64,000 bases of DNA, taken from positions 1,178,001 through 1,242,000 of the forward strand of contig NZ_CP151843.1 of NCBI RefSeq assembly GCF_038452265.1. The letters are read 5' to 3'. The number at the start of each line of letters is the position of its first letter. Position 1 is the stretch's first letter. Positions 52,861 through 60,443 of the stretch are shown here, piece after piece. Under the pieces are notes generated by a model. That model worked only from the letters and a program-made list of their open reading frames with translations. It was not told the origin of the DNA and ran no database searches. This DNA is from Vibrio diazotrophicus. GTDB taxonomy: Bacteria; Pseudomonadota; Gammaproteobacteria; Enterobacterales; Vibrionaceae. The translations under genes were made by a program, and so were the position numbers.

Positions 52861-53706
52861 TCAACGACACAATGACGCAGAGTGCAATAGCTGGCTAATC
52901 CACTGCTTTTGCAAAAATGCGCGCGCACGTTGCTCATGCTTTCTTTGCAAAAACGGATAAGCTTCTTCAAATGTTGCAGTGCGCGCACCCTTGTATTGAT
53001 GTACTCGCACTAAGTGAAAACCCAGATCAGTTTCAATCACTTCGCTCACTTCACCGTGTTTGAGATCAAAAAGACAGGCTGCGATTTGCGGGTAGAGTTT
53101 GGTTTCTTCGCACCACCCTAAATAGCCGTTAGACATGGCACTGGGACATTCAGAATATTTCATAGCCAAAGTGCCGAACGCTGTGAAATCACACAGCTTT
53201 TTCACATCGTGAATACGACGCCAAGCTTCATCGCGATGATTTTCTGAAAACTCGTCGTTAACCGTGATAAGGATTTGGCTCATTTCCCAAACATTACTGC
53301 GAGAAAACTCCTGTAGGTGAGTGTTGAAGTATTCCATCGCCGTGGCTTGATCAAGCTCAGGGATATCTTGTGAGACTAGATCCATCACTTTTTCGCATTT
53401 CAGTTCTTCACTTAAAACCTGCTTTAGCTGACCTTCTGTCAAATGCTGCCCCTGCATTGCAGCTTTGAACTCACTGTGGGATTGATAGCCTTCAACGAGC
53501 TTGTCAAAAGCCGCTTCAATTTCGAATGCGGATACTGAAACAAGATTGGCTTCACTGCTACCGAGTATCGCTTTTTGTACCCGAAACAGACGTTCAACTT
53601 GCTCATCCACTTTGACCCTTTGCATACTTGAAAGCCATTCAGGGTTAAGTTTGTACATATCGGTGGCGATTTTAGCGGTTAAATAATTGCGTTGATAAGC
53701 TTCCAT
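52861..53706 (-). CDS. nifM: NifM, peptidyl-prolyl isomerase for nitrogenase Fe protein
   Basis: NifM is a parvulin-type isomerase needed to fold NifH in some diazotrophs (family knowledge). The 281-residue protein has a helical N-terminal part (YQRNYLTAKIATDMYKLNP) and a PpiC domain from about residue 135 with MSQILITVNDEFSE, YSECPSAMSNGYLGW and LGFHLVRVHQYKGA. It has no signal peptide, consistent with cytoplasmic NifM rather than SurA-like foldases. It lies between nifZ (14 bases) and modA (34 bases). Confidence 0.9.
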   Translation of the reverse strand: MEAYQRNYLTAKIATDMYKLNPEWLSSMQRVKVDEQVERLFRVQKAILGSSEANLVSVSAFEIEAAFDKLVEGYQSHSEFKAAMQGQHLTEGQLKQVLSEELKCEKVMDLVSQDIPELDQATAMEYFNTHLQEFSRSNVWEMSQILITVNDEFSENHRDEAWRRIHDVKKLCDFTAFGTLAMKYSECPSAMSNGYLGWCEETKLYPQIAACLFDLKHGEVSEVIETDLGFHLVRVHQYKGARTATFEEAYPFLQRKHEQRARAFLQKQWISQLLHSASLCR

Positions 53707-53720
53707 GCTTTCCTCCCTAA

Positions 53721-54191
53721 TTAAGCGACAGGCTCCAGTCGGGTTGAATCGAGTTTGACTAAGTGCGCACCAAATTTAACTTCGAAACTCACTGTGCCAT
53801 CTTCTAAGTCTCGATAGACGCGGTGAACCTCAATCACATCGCCCTTATTGGCTAATGGTTCACCAAACATACGTAAGCTACAGTTCAGTTTGGCTTTGTC
53901 TAATGAGCGAAAAAGACATGGAACCCAAGCCAATTCAGCATCGATCACTTCGCTATCTCGTACTCCGATCACCCGATTTTGCGTGGGAATAAATACCTGA
54001 TAGATCACCTGTGTTTGCAAGAAATATCCGTAACTTCGAACAATACCGACGCTTCCGGCTTCAACTAACAAATCCCCTTTAGCAAAGTCCTGAAAGCTGC
54101 CGTCATTACGGATATTACGCACAATTCTGACTTCGCTTCCTGGTGCAAAACGCACGGTGTCGGAGCCGTAATCCATGTCCATTTCGTTCAC
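53721..54191 (-). CDS. nifZ: NifZ, P-cluster maturation protein
   Basis: NifZ helps form the second P-cluster of the MoFe protein (family knowledge). The NifZ domain fills the first half: VRIVRNIRNDGSF, DLLVEAGSVGIVRSYGYFLQTQVIYQVFI, then RVIGVRDSEVIDAELAW. The second half (after residue 90) is a related region with FGEPLANKGDVIEVHRVYR, so it looks like a two-repeat NifZ. It lies 2 bases after nifW and 14 before nifM. Confidence 0.93.
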   Translation of the reverse strand: MNEMDMDYGSDTVRFAPGSEVRIVRNIRNDGSFQDFAKGDLLVEAGSVGIVRSYGYFLQTQVIYQVFIPTQNRVIGVRDSEVIDAELAWVPCLFRSLDKAKLNCSLRMFGEPLANKGDVIEVHRVYRDLEDGTVSFEVKFGAHLVKLDSTRLEPVA

Positions 54192-54193
54192 TC

Positions 54194-54487
54194 CTATTCA
54201 CCAGATTCACTGCAATCGGAGGCACAGATCGCGCAACCACCGGCCGAGATCATAGGCTCATGCCCTAGGCTGATTTGCTTATATGCCAAGCGAAGCGACT
54301 TTTGATAAGTGGCGTAATCAGCGTTTGGTTTGCAAGCCAATAGCTTCTGAAACAAGCGCAGCAGTGGTATATGTTTTTTCTCCACCAGCTCAGGGTCGTA
54401 ATCCACAGCGAAGTAGTCGAGAAAATCTTCTGCGGTTTCCAACAACGCCAGTTGCTCGGTGAAATCATTCTCTAACTCTAAATACAT
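54194..54487 (-). CDS. nifW: NifW, nitrogenase stabilising protein
   Basis: NifW associates with the MoFe protein and protects or matures it under oxygen stress (family knowledge). I chose the ATG at 54487 (97 residues) because it comes 10 bases after the nifV stop and gives the conserved start with ETAEDFLDYFAVDYDPELV. HIPLLRLFQKLL follows. The open frame continues upstream to 54580 inside nifV, which is the wrong start. A short Cys tail (CAICASDC) ends the protein, which is unusual for NifW. Confidence 0.9.
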   Translation of the reverse strand: MYLELENDFTEQLALLETAEDFLDYFAVDYDPELVEKKHIPLLRLFQKLLACKPNADYATYQKSLRLAYKQISLGHEPMISAGGCAICASDCSESGE

Positions 54488-54497
54488 ACCTGTAGCC

Positions 54498-55649
54498 CTA
54501 CGCGATTTGCTGGTGATGGATGGCAAACTCGAGCAGATCGTCAGTGGTCGGAACGCTTTTACGTCGCTCAGACCAAACACGAAGCTGATGCTTTATCTGC
54601 TCACACTGCGATTCAGTGAGCACTATCCCCATATCGCGATAGATACGCATAATGGCACTGACACCGGAATGCTTGCCCAAAACAAAGTGATGTTCGCGCC
54701 CCACTAATGAAGGCGAGAAACCCTGATAGTTATTGATGTCTTTCAGCAAGCCATCAACGTGAATTCCCGACTCATGGGTGAACACCACATCGCCTGTGAT
54801 CGCTTTTTGTGCTGTTTGAGGTCGCCCAGAAGCCAGATATACGTAATTGCAAATGGTCGGTAGCTGGCGCAAATCAATGTTGCTCGGTGTCTGCTGCAAC
54901 ACGGTAAGCGCAACGGAGATCTCCTCCAATGCAGCGTTTCCGGCACGTTCACCTAATCCATTCACCGTAGTATTCACTGACGCAGCACCAGCTCGAATGG
55001 CAGCTAAGGAGTTCGCCGTCGCTAACCCAAGATCGTTGTGCGCATGCATTTCAATCTCAAGCTCCGTATGGGCATGTAACTGACTGATAACGTGGTAAGT
55101 CGAAAATGGGTCGAGGATTCCGTTAGTATCTGCAAAGCGGATTCTTCCTGCTCCGCATTTTTCCGCCACTTCTGCAACCCGATAGAGCATATCGGCGTCT
55201 GCACGCGAAGCATCCTCCATTCCCACGCAAACCTTCAAACCTGCATTTAACGCTTGGCTAATCACTCTTTCACAGCGTTCGAACAACGCTTTAGGCGTCA
55301 GATTGAGTTTGCTGCGGATCTGCTGACTTGAGACTGGAATAGAGAGATCTACCCAATTTAATCCAAGACCAGAAGCGCAATGAACATCGTGCTCCAGCAT
55401 CCGACACCAGCCCATAGTTCGCGCACTACTAAGGGAGTGGCACACTGAACTGATGACGTATTGTTCTTCCGCTCCCATTGCGGGAATGCCCACTTCCAAT
55501 TCAGGCACACCCGCCATTTCAAGCAGCATCGCAATATGCATTTTCTCTTCTATGGTGAACGCCACACCAGGTCCCTGCTCACCATCCCGAAGCGTGGTGT
55601 CATTAATAATGACTGACCTATGAATGGGTTCTGCTATCCCTGTAACCAT
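54498..55649 (-). CDS. nifV: NifV, homocitrate synthase
   Basis: NifV condenses acetyl-CoA with 2-oxoglutarate to give homocitrate, the organic ligand of the iron-molybdenum cofactor (family knowledge). The 383-residue protein has the aldol-type start INDTTLRDGEQGPGVAFT and the metal motif MHAHNDLGLATANS. NTTVNGLGERAGNAALEEI and HESGIHVDGLLKD complete the synthase pattern. The length is normal. It starts 73 bases after nifS. Confidence 0.96.
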   Translation of the reverse strand: MVTGIAEPIHRSVIINDTTLRDGEQGPGVAFTIEEKMHIAMLLEMAGVPELEVGIPAMGAEEQYVISSVCHSLSSARTMGWCRMLEHDVHCASGLGLNWVDLSIPVSSQQIRSKLNLTPKALFERCERVISQALNAGLKVCVGMEDASRADADMLYRVAEVAEKCGAGRIRFADTNGILDPFSTYHVISQLHAHTELEIEMHAHNDLGLATANSLAAIRAGAASVNTTVNGLGERAGNAALEEISVALTVLQQTPSNIDLRQLPTICNYVYLASGRPQTAQKAITGDVVFTHESGIHVDGLLKDINNYQGFSPSLVGREHHFVLGKHSGVSAIMRIYRDMGIVLTESQCEQIKHQLRVWSERRKSVPTTDDLLEFAIHHQQIA

Positions 55650-55722
55650 ACATGTACCATCCCTTTGCTCACTGATATTTACTCACTACAGGGAATCCTT
55701 CCCTAATCACAGCACACCTTTA

Positions 55723-56958
55723 TCAGGCATACGTTGGAGCAAACTCTTCAACGTTACCCGCATTGGCAGCGTTATCCCAATAAGGAGACATTTGGCGTAA
55801 GCGATGCACAATCGGTGGCAGTTGCTCAAGCACATAATCGATGTCGTCATCTTTGGTAAAACGAGACAGAGAGAAGCGCAAAGTGCCATGTGCCGCAGTA
55901 AATGGAATCTTCATCGCTTTCATCACGTGTGAAGGTTCTAATGAACCGGATGTACAAGCTGAACCAGACGACGCCGCAATACCCACTTGGTTCATCATTA
56001 ATAAAAGGGCTTCACCTTCGATAAACTCGACCGCAATATTGGTGGTATTGGCGACACGTTGTTTAGGATTACCCGTGACAAACGTATTCGGAATGCGAGC
56101 AAGCAAACCCTGCTCTAAGCGATCACGCAGCAGTTTGATACGATGAAGCTCGGTATCGATGGCTTTATAAGCCAGCTCCGCAGCTTTACCCATCGCTATT
56201 GCAGAGGCTGCATTTTCAGTGCCCGCTCTGCGACCTCTTTCCTGATGACCGCCGCGCAGTAATGGACGGAAACGCGTACCACGACGCAAGTACAAAGCGC
56301 CAATCCCTTTTGGAGCATGGAACTTGTGACCAGAAATCGACAGCATATCAATTTCGGTGTCATGCACGTTGATCATGCGTTTACCTGCCACCTGTACAGC
56401 GTCAACATGCATTTGTGCACCGACAGTTTTTGCCATCATTGCCATCGATTCCACAGGAAACAGAGTGCCAGTTTCATTGTTTGCCCACATCATCGAAACA
56501 ATCGCGACGTTTTCACTTAATGCTTGGGCATACGCTTCCAAATCGATATTGCCTTTACCGTCGACGCCAATCCAATGCACCTTGTAGCCTTTACGTTCAA
56601 GGTTTTGACAAAGCTGTAAAGTAGCGGGATGTTCAACCACAGAAGTCACGATTTCTCTGCGTTCGGGGTTGGCTTCCAATGCAGACAAGATAGCCGTTGT
56701 GGTCGCTTCAGTCGCACAAGAGGTAAATATCACTTCGCTTGAGTGCTGCGCGCCAAGAAGCTGCTGAACCTGCTCTCTGGCAATTTCCAGAGCCTGACCC
56801 ACGCGAGCGCCTAAGCGATGAATGGATGAAGGGTTGCCATAATATTCATCAAGATAAGGAATCATGACGTCCAAGACTCGAGGGTCAATGCGAGTGGTTG
56901 CGTTGTTATCTAGGTAAATAAAGTTATCTAAATAGATCTTCGGTTGGATACTAGACAT
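55723..56958 (-). CDS. nifS: NifS, cysteine desulfurase for nitrogenase clusters
   Basis: NifS removes sulfur from cysteine and gives it to NifU for cluster assembly (family knowledge). The 411-residue PLP enzyme has IYLDNNATTRIDPRVL at the start, the PLP Lys in SISGHKFHAPKGIGALY and the catalytic Cys in SSGSACTSGSLEPSHVM. The N-terminus is slightly repetitive (IYLDNFIYLDNNAT), as if the first strand were duplicated. It overlaps the nifU stop by 8 bases, so the pair is translationally coupled. Confidence 0.96.
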   Translation of the reverse strand: MSSIQPKIYLDNFIYLDNNATTRIDPRVLDVMIPYLDEYYGNPSSIHRLGARVGQALEIAREQVQQLLGAQHSSEVIFTSCATEATTTAILSALEANPERREIVTSVVEHPATLQLCQNLERKGYKVHWIGVDGKGNIDLEAYAQALSENVAIVSMMWANNETGTLFPVESMAMMAKTVGAQMHVDAVQVAGKRMINVHDTEIDMLSISGHKFHAPKGIGALYLRRGTRFRPLLRGGHQERGRRAGTENAASAIAMGKAAELAYKAIDTELHRIKLLRDRLEQGLLARIPNTFVTGNPKQRVANTTNIAVEFIEGEALLLMMNQVGIAASSGSACTSGSLEPSHVMKAMKIPFTAAHGTLRFSLSRFTKDDDIDYVLEQLPPIVHRLRQMSPYWDNAANAGNVEEFAPTYA

Positions 56959-57886
56959 TGTAAGTTCCCTCTTTCTTTGCGGTCATTTGTGGGTCTTCTT
57001 GTACCGGAAATACGGTGTAAGACTCTCCCAAAGCTCGACTGATCTTATGTTCCACATTTGCCAATGTCAGACCTGATAAACCACATCCGGTACACGCACC
57101 AGTGAGTGAAACAAACACAACATAATCTTCCACATCGACTAAGCTGATATCCCCGCCATCGGCTTGTACCGCAGGGCGAACTTCTTCGATAATTTTCTCA
57201 ATCAGCGCAATGATCTCAGGACTTACAGATGCATCAACTCCAGAGTCTTTACTCGCTTCAACCGGTTTTATGGCTGGTTTCACGCTAGATTTTTTAGATA
57301 AGGCAGGGGCTGTAGCTCTTTCTGCCAAGCATTCTTCCAGCACCCATTCGATCTTTTCGTGGCAAGAGGTGCAAGCGCCGCCCGCTTTGGTGTAATTGAC
57401 GACTTCCTCTAGAGTGGTGAGATTATTGGCGGCAACCACGCGTTTAATCATCAGGTCGTCAATTGCGAAACACTTACAAATCAGCTCACCTTCTTCGTGA
57501 TCATCTTCCAGTGTTTCTCCGCGATAGTTCGCGACTGCTGCATGCAATGCTTCCATCCCCATAACCGAACAGTGCATTTTTTCTGGCGGTAAGCCATCAA
57601 GAAAGTCGGCAATGTCTTTGTTAGTGATAGCTAACGCTTCATCAATGGATTTACCGATGACCATTTCAGTTAATGCAGAAGAAGAGGCGATTGCACTACC
57701 ACAACCAAAAGTTTGAAAACCTGCATCCTGAATAATGTCTGTTTCTGGGTCGACTTTGAGAGTCAAACTTAGAGCGTCACCACAGCTCAGCGAACCCACG
57801 TCACCTCGTGCATTTGCCTCTGAAACCAATTTGGCATTTCTTGGGTTAAAGAAGTGCTCTTTAACTTTCTCTGAATAATCCCACAT
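56951..57886 (-). CDS. nifU: NifU, iron-sulfur scaffold for nitrogenase
   Basis: NifU builds iron-sulfur clusters with sulfur from NifS (family knowledge). The 311-residue protein has three parts: an IscU-like N-domain with the ligand Cys in SLSCGDAL, FGCGSAIASSS and MHCSVMG; a central 2Fe-2S region with ELICKCFAI and ACTSCHEKI; and a C-terminal NfuA-like domain with ACTGCGLSGLT. A Lys/Ser-rich linker separates the last two. It is the first gene of the block, with a sigma-54 promoter about 50 bases upstream. Confidence 0.97.
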   Translation of the reverse strand: MWDYSEKVKEHFFNPRNAKLVSEANARGDVGSLSCGDALSLTLKVDPETDIIQDAGFQTFGCGSAIASSSALTEMVIGKSIDEALAITNKDIADFLDGLPPEKMHCSVMGMEALHAAVANYRGETLEDDHEEGELICKCFAIDDLMIKRVVAANNLTTLEEVVNYTKAGGACTSCHEKIEWVLEECLAERATAPALSKKSSVKPAIKPVEASKDSGVDASVSPEIIALIEKIIEEVRPAVQADGGDISLVDVEDYVVFVSLTGACTGCGLSGLTLANVEHKISRALGESYTVFPVQEDPQMTAKKEGTYNV

Positions 57887-57934
57887 AACCGCTCCTTCGT
57901 TTTTCCGACACCCGCTTCCATTGCGTTGGTTTGG

Positions 57935-57950
57935 TGCTTGACTGAAACCG
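57935..57950 (-). promoter_or_regulatory. Sigma-54 promoter of nifUSVWZM(-modABC)
   Basis: On the minus strand CGGTTTCAGTCAAGCA has GG and GC exactly 10 bases apart. The -24 block lacks the usual CA after GG, so it is a weaker match than the rnfA element. Transcription would start near 57925, 39 bases before the nifU ATG. Confidence 0.68.
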
Positions 57951-58094
57951 TATTGTTACAACATCAACTTTTTCATAACGTCTTCATTGGCTAATCCAGT
58001 GCAATTACTAATCCAGACCACAGCCCTCGCTAACAGGTTGATTTACTATATGAATTTGAAGGAGGTCACAAAACGACCAGAGATAAAACGACAA

Positions 58095-58149
58095 TTTGTC
58101 GCTTCGTTTGTCAGCTTCCGAACAAACAACACAGACAAAAAGCGACAAA
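58095..58149. repeat. Inverted repeat with GACAAA blocks in the gap upstream of nifU
   Basis: The 431-base gap 57887-58317 has no gene. TTTGTCGCTT (58095-58104) and AAGCGACAAA (58140-58149) are perfect inverted repeats, and further GACAAA/TTTGTC blocks fill the interval and continue to about 58165. The NifA site at 58109-58124 lies between the arms. This clustering is not explained by known nif sites. Confidence 0.6.
58109..58124. promoter_or_regulatory. NifA upstream activator site of nifU
   Basis: TGTCAGCTTCCGAACA is an exact TGT-N10-ACA element. Its centre is about 190 bases from the predicted nifU transcript start, further than the 80-150 bases usual for NifA, but DNA looping allows this. 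Confidence 0.72.
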
Positions 58150-58248
58150 AGACGAATCAGACAAATGAGTGAGCTAGCTGGCTAATTTAAGAGGGATAAA
58201 TCCAGCAAGAGTGAAGAGACAGGAGCAGTATGACTCAGAGGTAAGTTA

Positions 58249-58284
58249 TAAAAAAACTCCCTGCCACATTCATGACAGGGAGCT
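58249..58284 (-). terminator. Terminator after the aldo/keto reductase gene
   Basis: The arms CTCCCTG and CAGGGAG with a 12-base loop are followed on the minus strand by six T residues. It lies 34 bases after the reductase stop and separates that gene from the nifU control region. Confidence 0.85.
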
Positions 58285-58317
58285 GTTTCGATTCAAAAAT
58301 ACTGATTTAAGTACTTT

Positions 58318-59226
58318 CTATGGCACACCATGACCTTTAGAAGCCACCCAAACTCGGTACCATTGCTCGCGAGTCAGTTCTAAGTCCAGTGCAGCTACTG
58401 CCGATTGAACACGTTCAATCTTACCTGAGCCAACAATTGCAAGTGGCTTAGAAGGAAGGCGACGAACCCAAGCGTAGATCACTTGGTCGATGCTTTCAGC
58501 ACCAATCTCTTCACGCAGTTCTTCTAACACGTTACGTACACGAACAGCTTGCTCTGACTGACCTTTAAAGATTTCACCACCGCCTAGACATGACCATGCC
58601 ATAGGGCGGGTACGCAGCATTTGTAGCTGGTCTAATGTACCGTCATCGGCAACATTAAAGTTAAGCGGGTTAATCTCTACCTGATTGGTAACCAGTGGTT
58701 TACCCAAACGAGATTGAAGCAGTGAAAACTGAGACGGTGTGAAGTTTGAAACGCCGAAGTGTTTCACCTTACCGACTTTGTGCAGCTCAGCAAACGCTTC
58801 TGCCACTTCATCCGCGTCAAGCAAAACATCTAAACGGTGGATCAACAAAACATCAATCTCGTTGACACCTAAACGCTCAAGTGAGTTATTCACCGATTGG
58901 TAGATATGTGCAGAACTGGTGTCATAGTGATTAATTTTGCGTTCTGGGTGCTTGTCGCTGCGCAGTTTGATATCACACTTAGTAATGATCTGCATTTGCT
59001 CACGAAGAGATGGTTCTAACGCTAATGCTTCACCAAACAAGGCTTCACATTCGTAGTTACCATAAACGTCTGCGTGATCAACAGTCGTGATACCTAACTC
59101 TAGGTGCTGCTTGATAAACGTCAGGCGCTCTTGAGGAGTCATTCCCCAATCTGCCATTCGCCAATACCCTTGAACCAGTTCTGAAAAGTCTGGTCCTTGC
59201 GGGGCGATTGTCACTTTTGCAACCAT
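58318..59226 (-). CDS. YdhF-type aldo/keto reductase
   Basis: Aldo/keto reductases use NADPH to reduce carbonyl groups in a TIM barrel (family knowledge). The catalytic tetrad is visible: Asp and Tyr in DHADVYGNYECE, Lys in IITKCDI and His in LLIHRLDV. KHFGVSNFTPSQFSLLQSRL and the C-terminal cofactor segment PLAIVGSGKIERVQ fit the YdhF/YcsN branch. The 302-residue length is normal. A helix-turn-helix gene is divergent 94 bases away. The substrate is unknown. Confidence 0.92.
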   Translation of the reverse strand: MVAKVTIAPQGPDFSELVQGYWRMADWGMTPQERLTFIKQHLELGITTVDHADVYGNYECEALFGEALALEPSLREQMQIITKCDIKLRSDKHPERKINHYDTSSAHIYQSVNNSLERLGVNEIDVLLIHRLDVLLDADEVAEAFAELHKVGKVKHFGVSNFTPSQFSLLQSRLGKPLVTNQVEINPLNFNVADDGTLDQLQMLRTRPMAWSCLGGGEIFKGQSEQAVRVRNVLEELREEIGAESIDQVIYAWVRRLPSKPLAIVGSGKIERVQSAVAALDLELTREQWYRVWVASKGHGVP

Positions 59227-59320
59227 AATATTACTCCTTAATCCGACGGGCTCATCCTAAGCTTGTTTATTCCTCTCCTCAACCGATAAACTATAGAAGT
59301 TCGAACTGGAGTACGAAGTT

Positions 59321-59734
59321 GTGACTTTTTCTACACGTTTACAAGAATTGATTGGCGAAGAAAGCATCAGCGGGTTTGCACGACGCGTTGATCTGTCTGA
59401 AGGCCTGATAAGAAAATACCTAAAAGGCAGTGAACCTAGCTTAGCAAAGGCAAATCAAATTGCCATTCGCGCCAACTGTTCGCTGGAATGGTTAGCAACC
59501 GGTTGTGGCTACCTGTATCGCAAAGCAGAAGTGGTGGATATGGAAGCCTATTGCCTTGCACACAAGTTCGTCACCGGCGAAACCTTGAGTCAGGATAAAC
59601 AACATCAGCAGCGACAGATAATTGCGGGATATCAGTATTTGCGGGCACATAAGAAAGCCGACGGGTATTTAGACGAAACCTCAATGGCGAACTTTCTTCA
59701 GCGCCAACCTTCAGCGATTACTCCGAACGAGTAA
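59321..59734 (+). CDS. XRE-type helix-turn-helix regulator
   Basis: The 137-residue protein has an N-terminal phage-repressor-like helix-turn-helix (SGFARRVDLSEGLIRKYLKGSEPSLAKANQIA in two helices) with SLEWLATG after it. The rest is a short helical part without a peptidase domain. The GTG at 59321 is the first start in frame. It is divergent from the aldo/keto reductase and may control it. Its end overlaps the next gene on the other strand by 17 bases. Confidence 0.8.
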   Translation: MTFSTRLQELIGEESISGFARRVDLSEGLIRKYLKGSEPSLAKANQIAIRANCSLEWLATGCGYLYRKAEVVDMEAYCLAHKFVTGETLSQDKQHQQRQIIAGYQYLRAHKKADGYLDETSMANFLQRQPSAITPNE

Positions 59735-60251
59735 ACTGAACTTCAGCGCTTTTTCCGTCCGTGACAAGCTTTGCCATAACGTTGTCTTTCTGCCAGTGAA
59801 GTATTTTAGGAAAAGAGTGCGCATTGCGATTAATAAATAAAACTAAGGCCTTATCAACCTCTCGGGTCGACTCTGTCTTCAATTGGTCACGGATTGAAAA
59901 CTGTTGCTCTCCAAGTTGGATGCTTTGCAGTTGAAAACCATCTTTACGCAGGTTCAGTTGCAGCAGACTCCAATCGTTGGTCGAATAAGCACCATGCAGA
60001 GTCAGCGTTTTAATACCCCCATCTTGGTCGCCCGTGACTTCCGGCCACACTCTCAAGGTATAGTAGTTAAACTCATCGCCACACCAAGAGGTGATAAAGA
60101 TATTTTCACTGCACTCTAACCATGTGTCCGTTTGGCGAAGTTCTCGCTGAGTGGGCCAAGGCTGCTCACCGCTGATAAATGGCTGCAAAAAGCTTGGGTG
60201 CGCAGCCAATGCTACCCCACTCCAAAACATGATGACGAACCATTTCCACAT
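59718..60251 (-). CDS. Exported protein of unknown function
   Basis: I do not recognise this gene. The 177-residue protein starts with a signal peptide (MWKWFVIMFWSGVALAA) and continues as a beta-rich domain with two likely disulfide Cys (WLECSENIF and SWCGDEFNY). I chose the ATG at 60251 because GAGAGG precedes it and it gives a clean signal peptide; the frame opens at 60293. It is convergent with the helix-turn-helix gene, with overlapping ends. No function can be given. Confidence 0.65.
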   Translation of the reverse strand: MWKWFVIMFWSGVALAAHPSFLQPFISGEQPWPTQRELRQTDTWLECSENIFITSWCGDEFNYYTLRVWPEVTGDQDGGIKTLTLHGAYSTNDWSLLQLNLRKDGFQLQSIQLGEQQFSIRDQLKTESTREVDKALVLFINRNAHSFPKILHWQKDNVMAKLVTDGKSAEVQFTRSE

Positions 60252-60443
60252 ACGATTACCTCTCTTTCCTGCCCTTAGTGTTAGCCTTTTCATCGCTTTC
60301 TACAAGTGCCGATGAACTACGCCCCCAAATTCTCTTTTGTGAACCACTTCAAGATCTTAAGGCGTAGGCGGAGGAAGGATGTGCTTAGTCTTTAATCGAT
60401 TTATCCTAAAGTCTGTTTACCTAGAGGGACTATAAGATCCCAT

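Noticed and set aside
54488..54580. Upstream extension of nifW to 54580
   Set aside because: This stretch overlaps the 3' end of nifV in another frame and adds residues with no NifW likeness. The ATG at 54487 fits the family.
58095..58165. GACAAA repeats upstream of nifU as a CRISPR or direct-repeat array
   Set aside because: The blocks are only 6 to 10 bases long, irregularly spaced and in both directions. There are no spacers of constant length and no cas genes.
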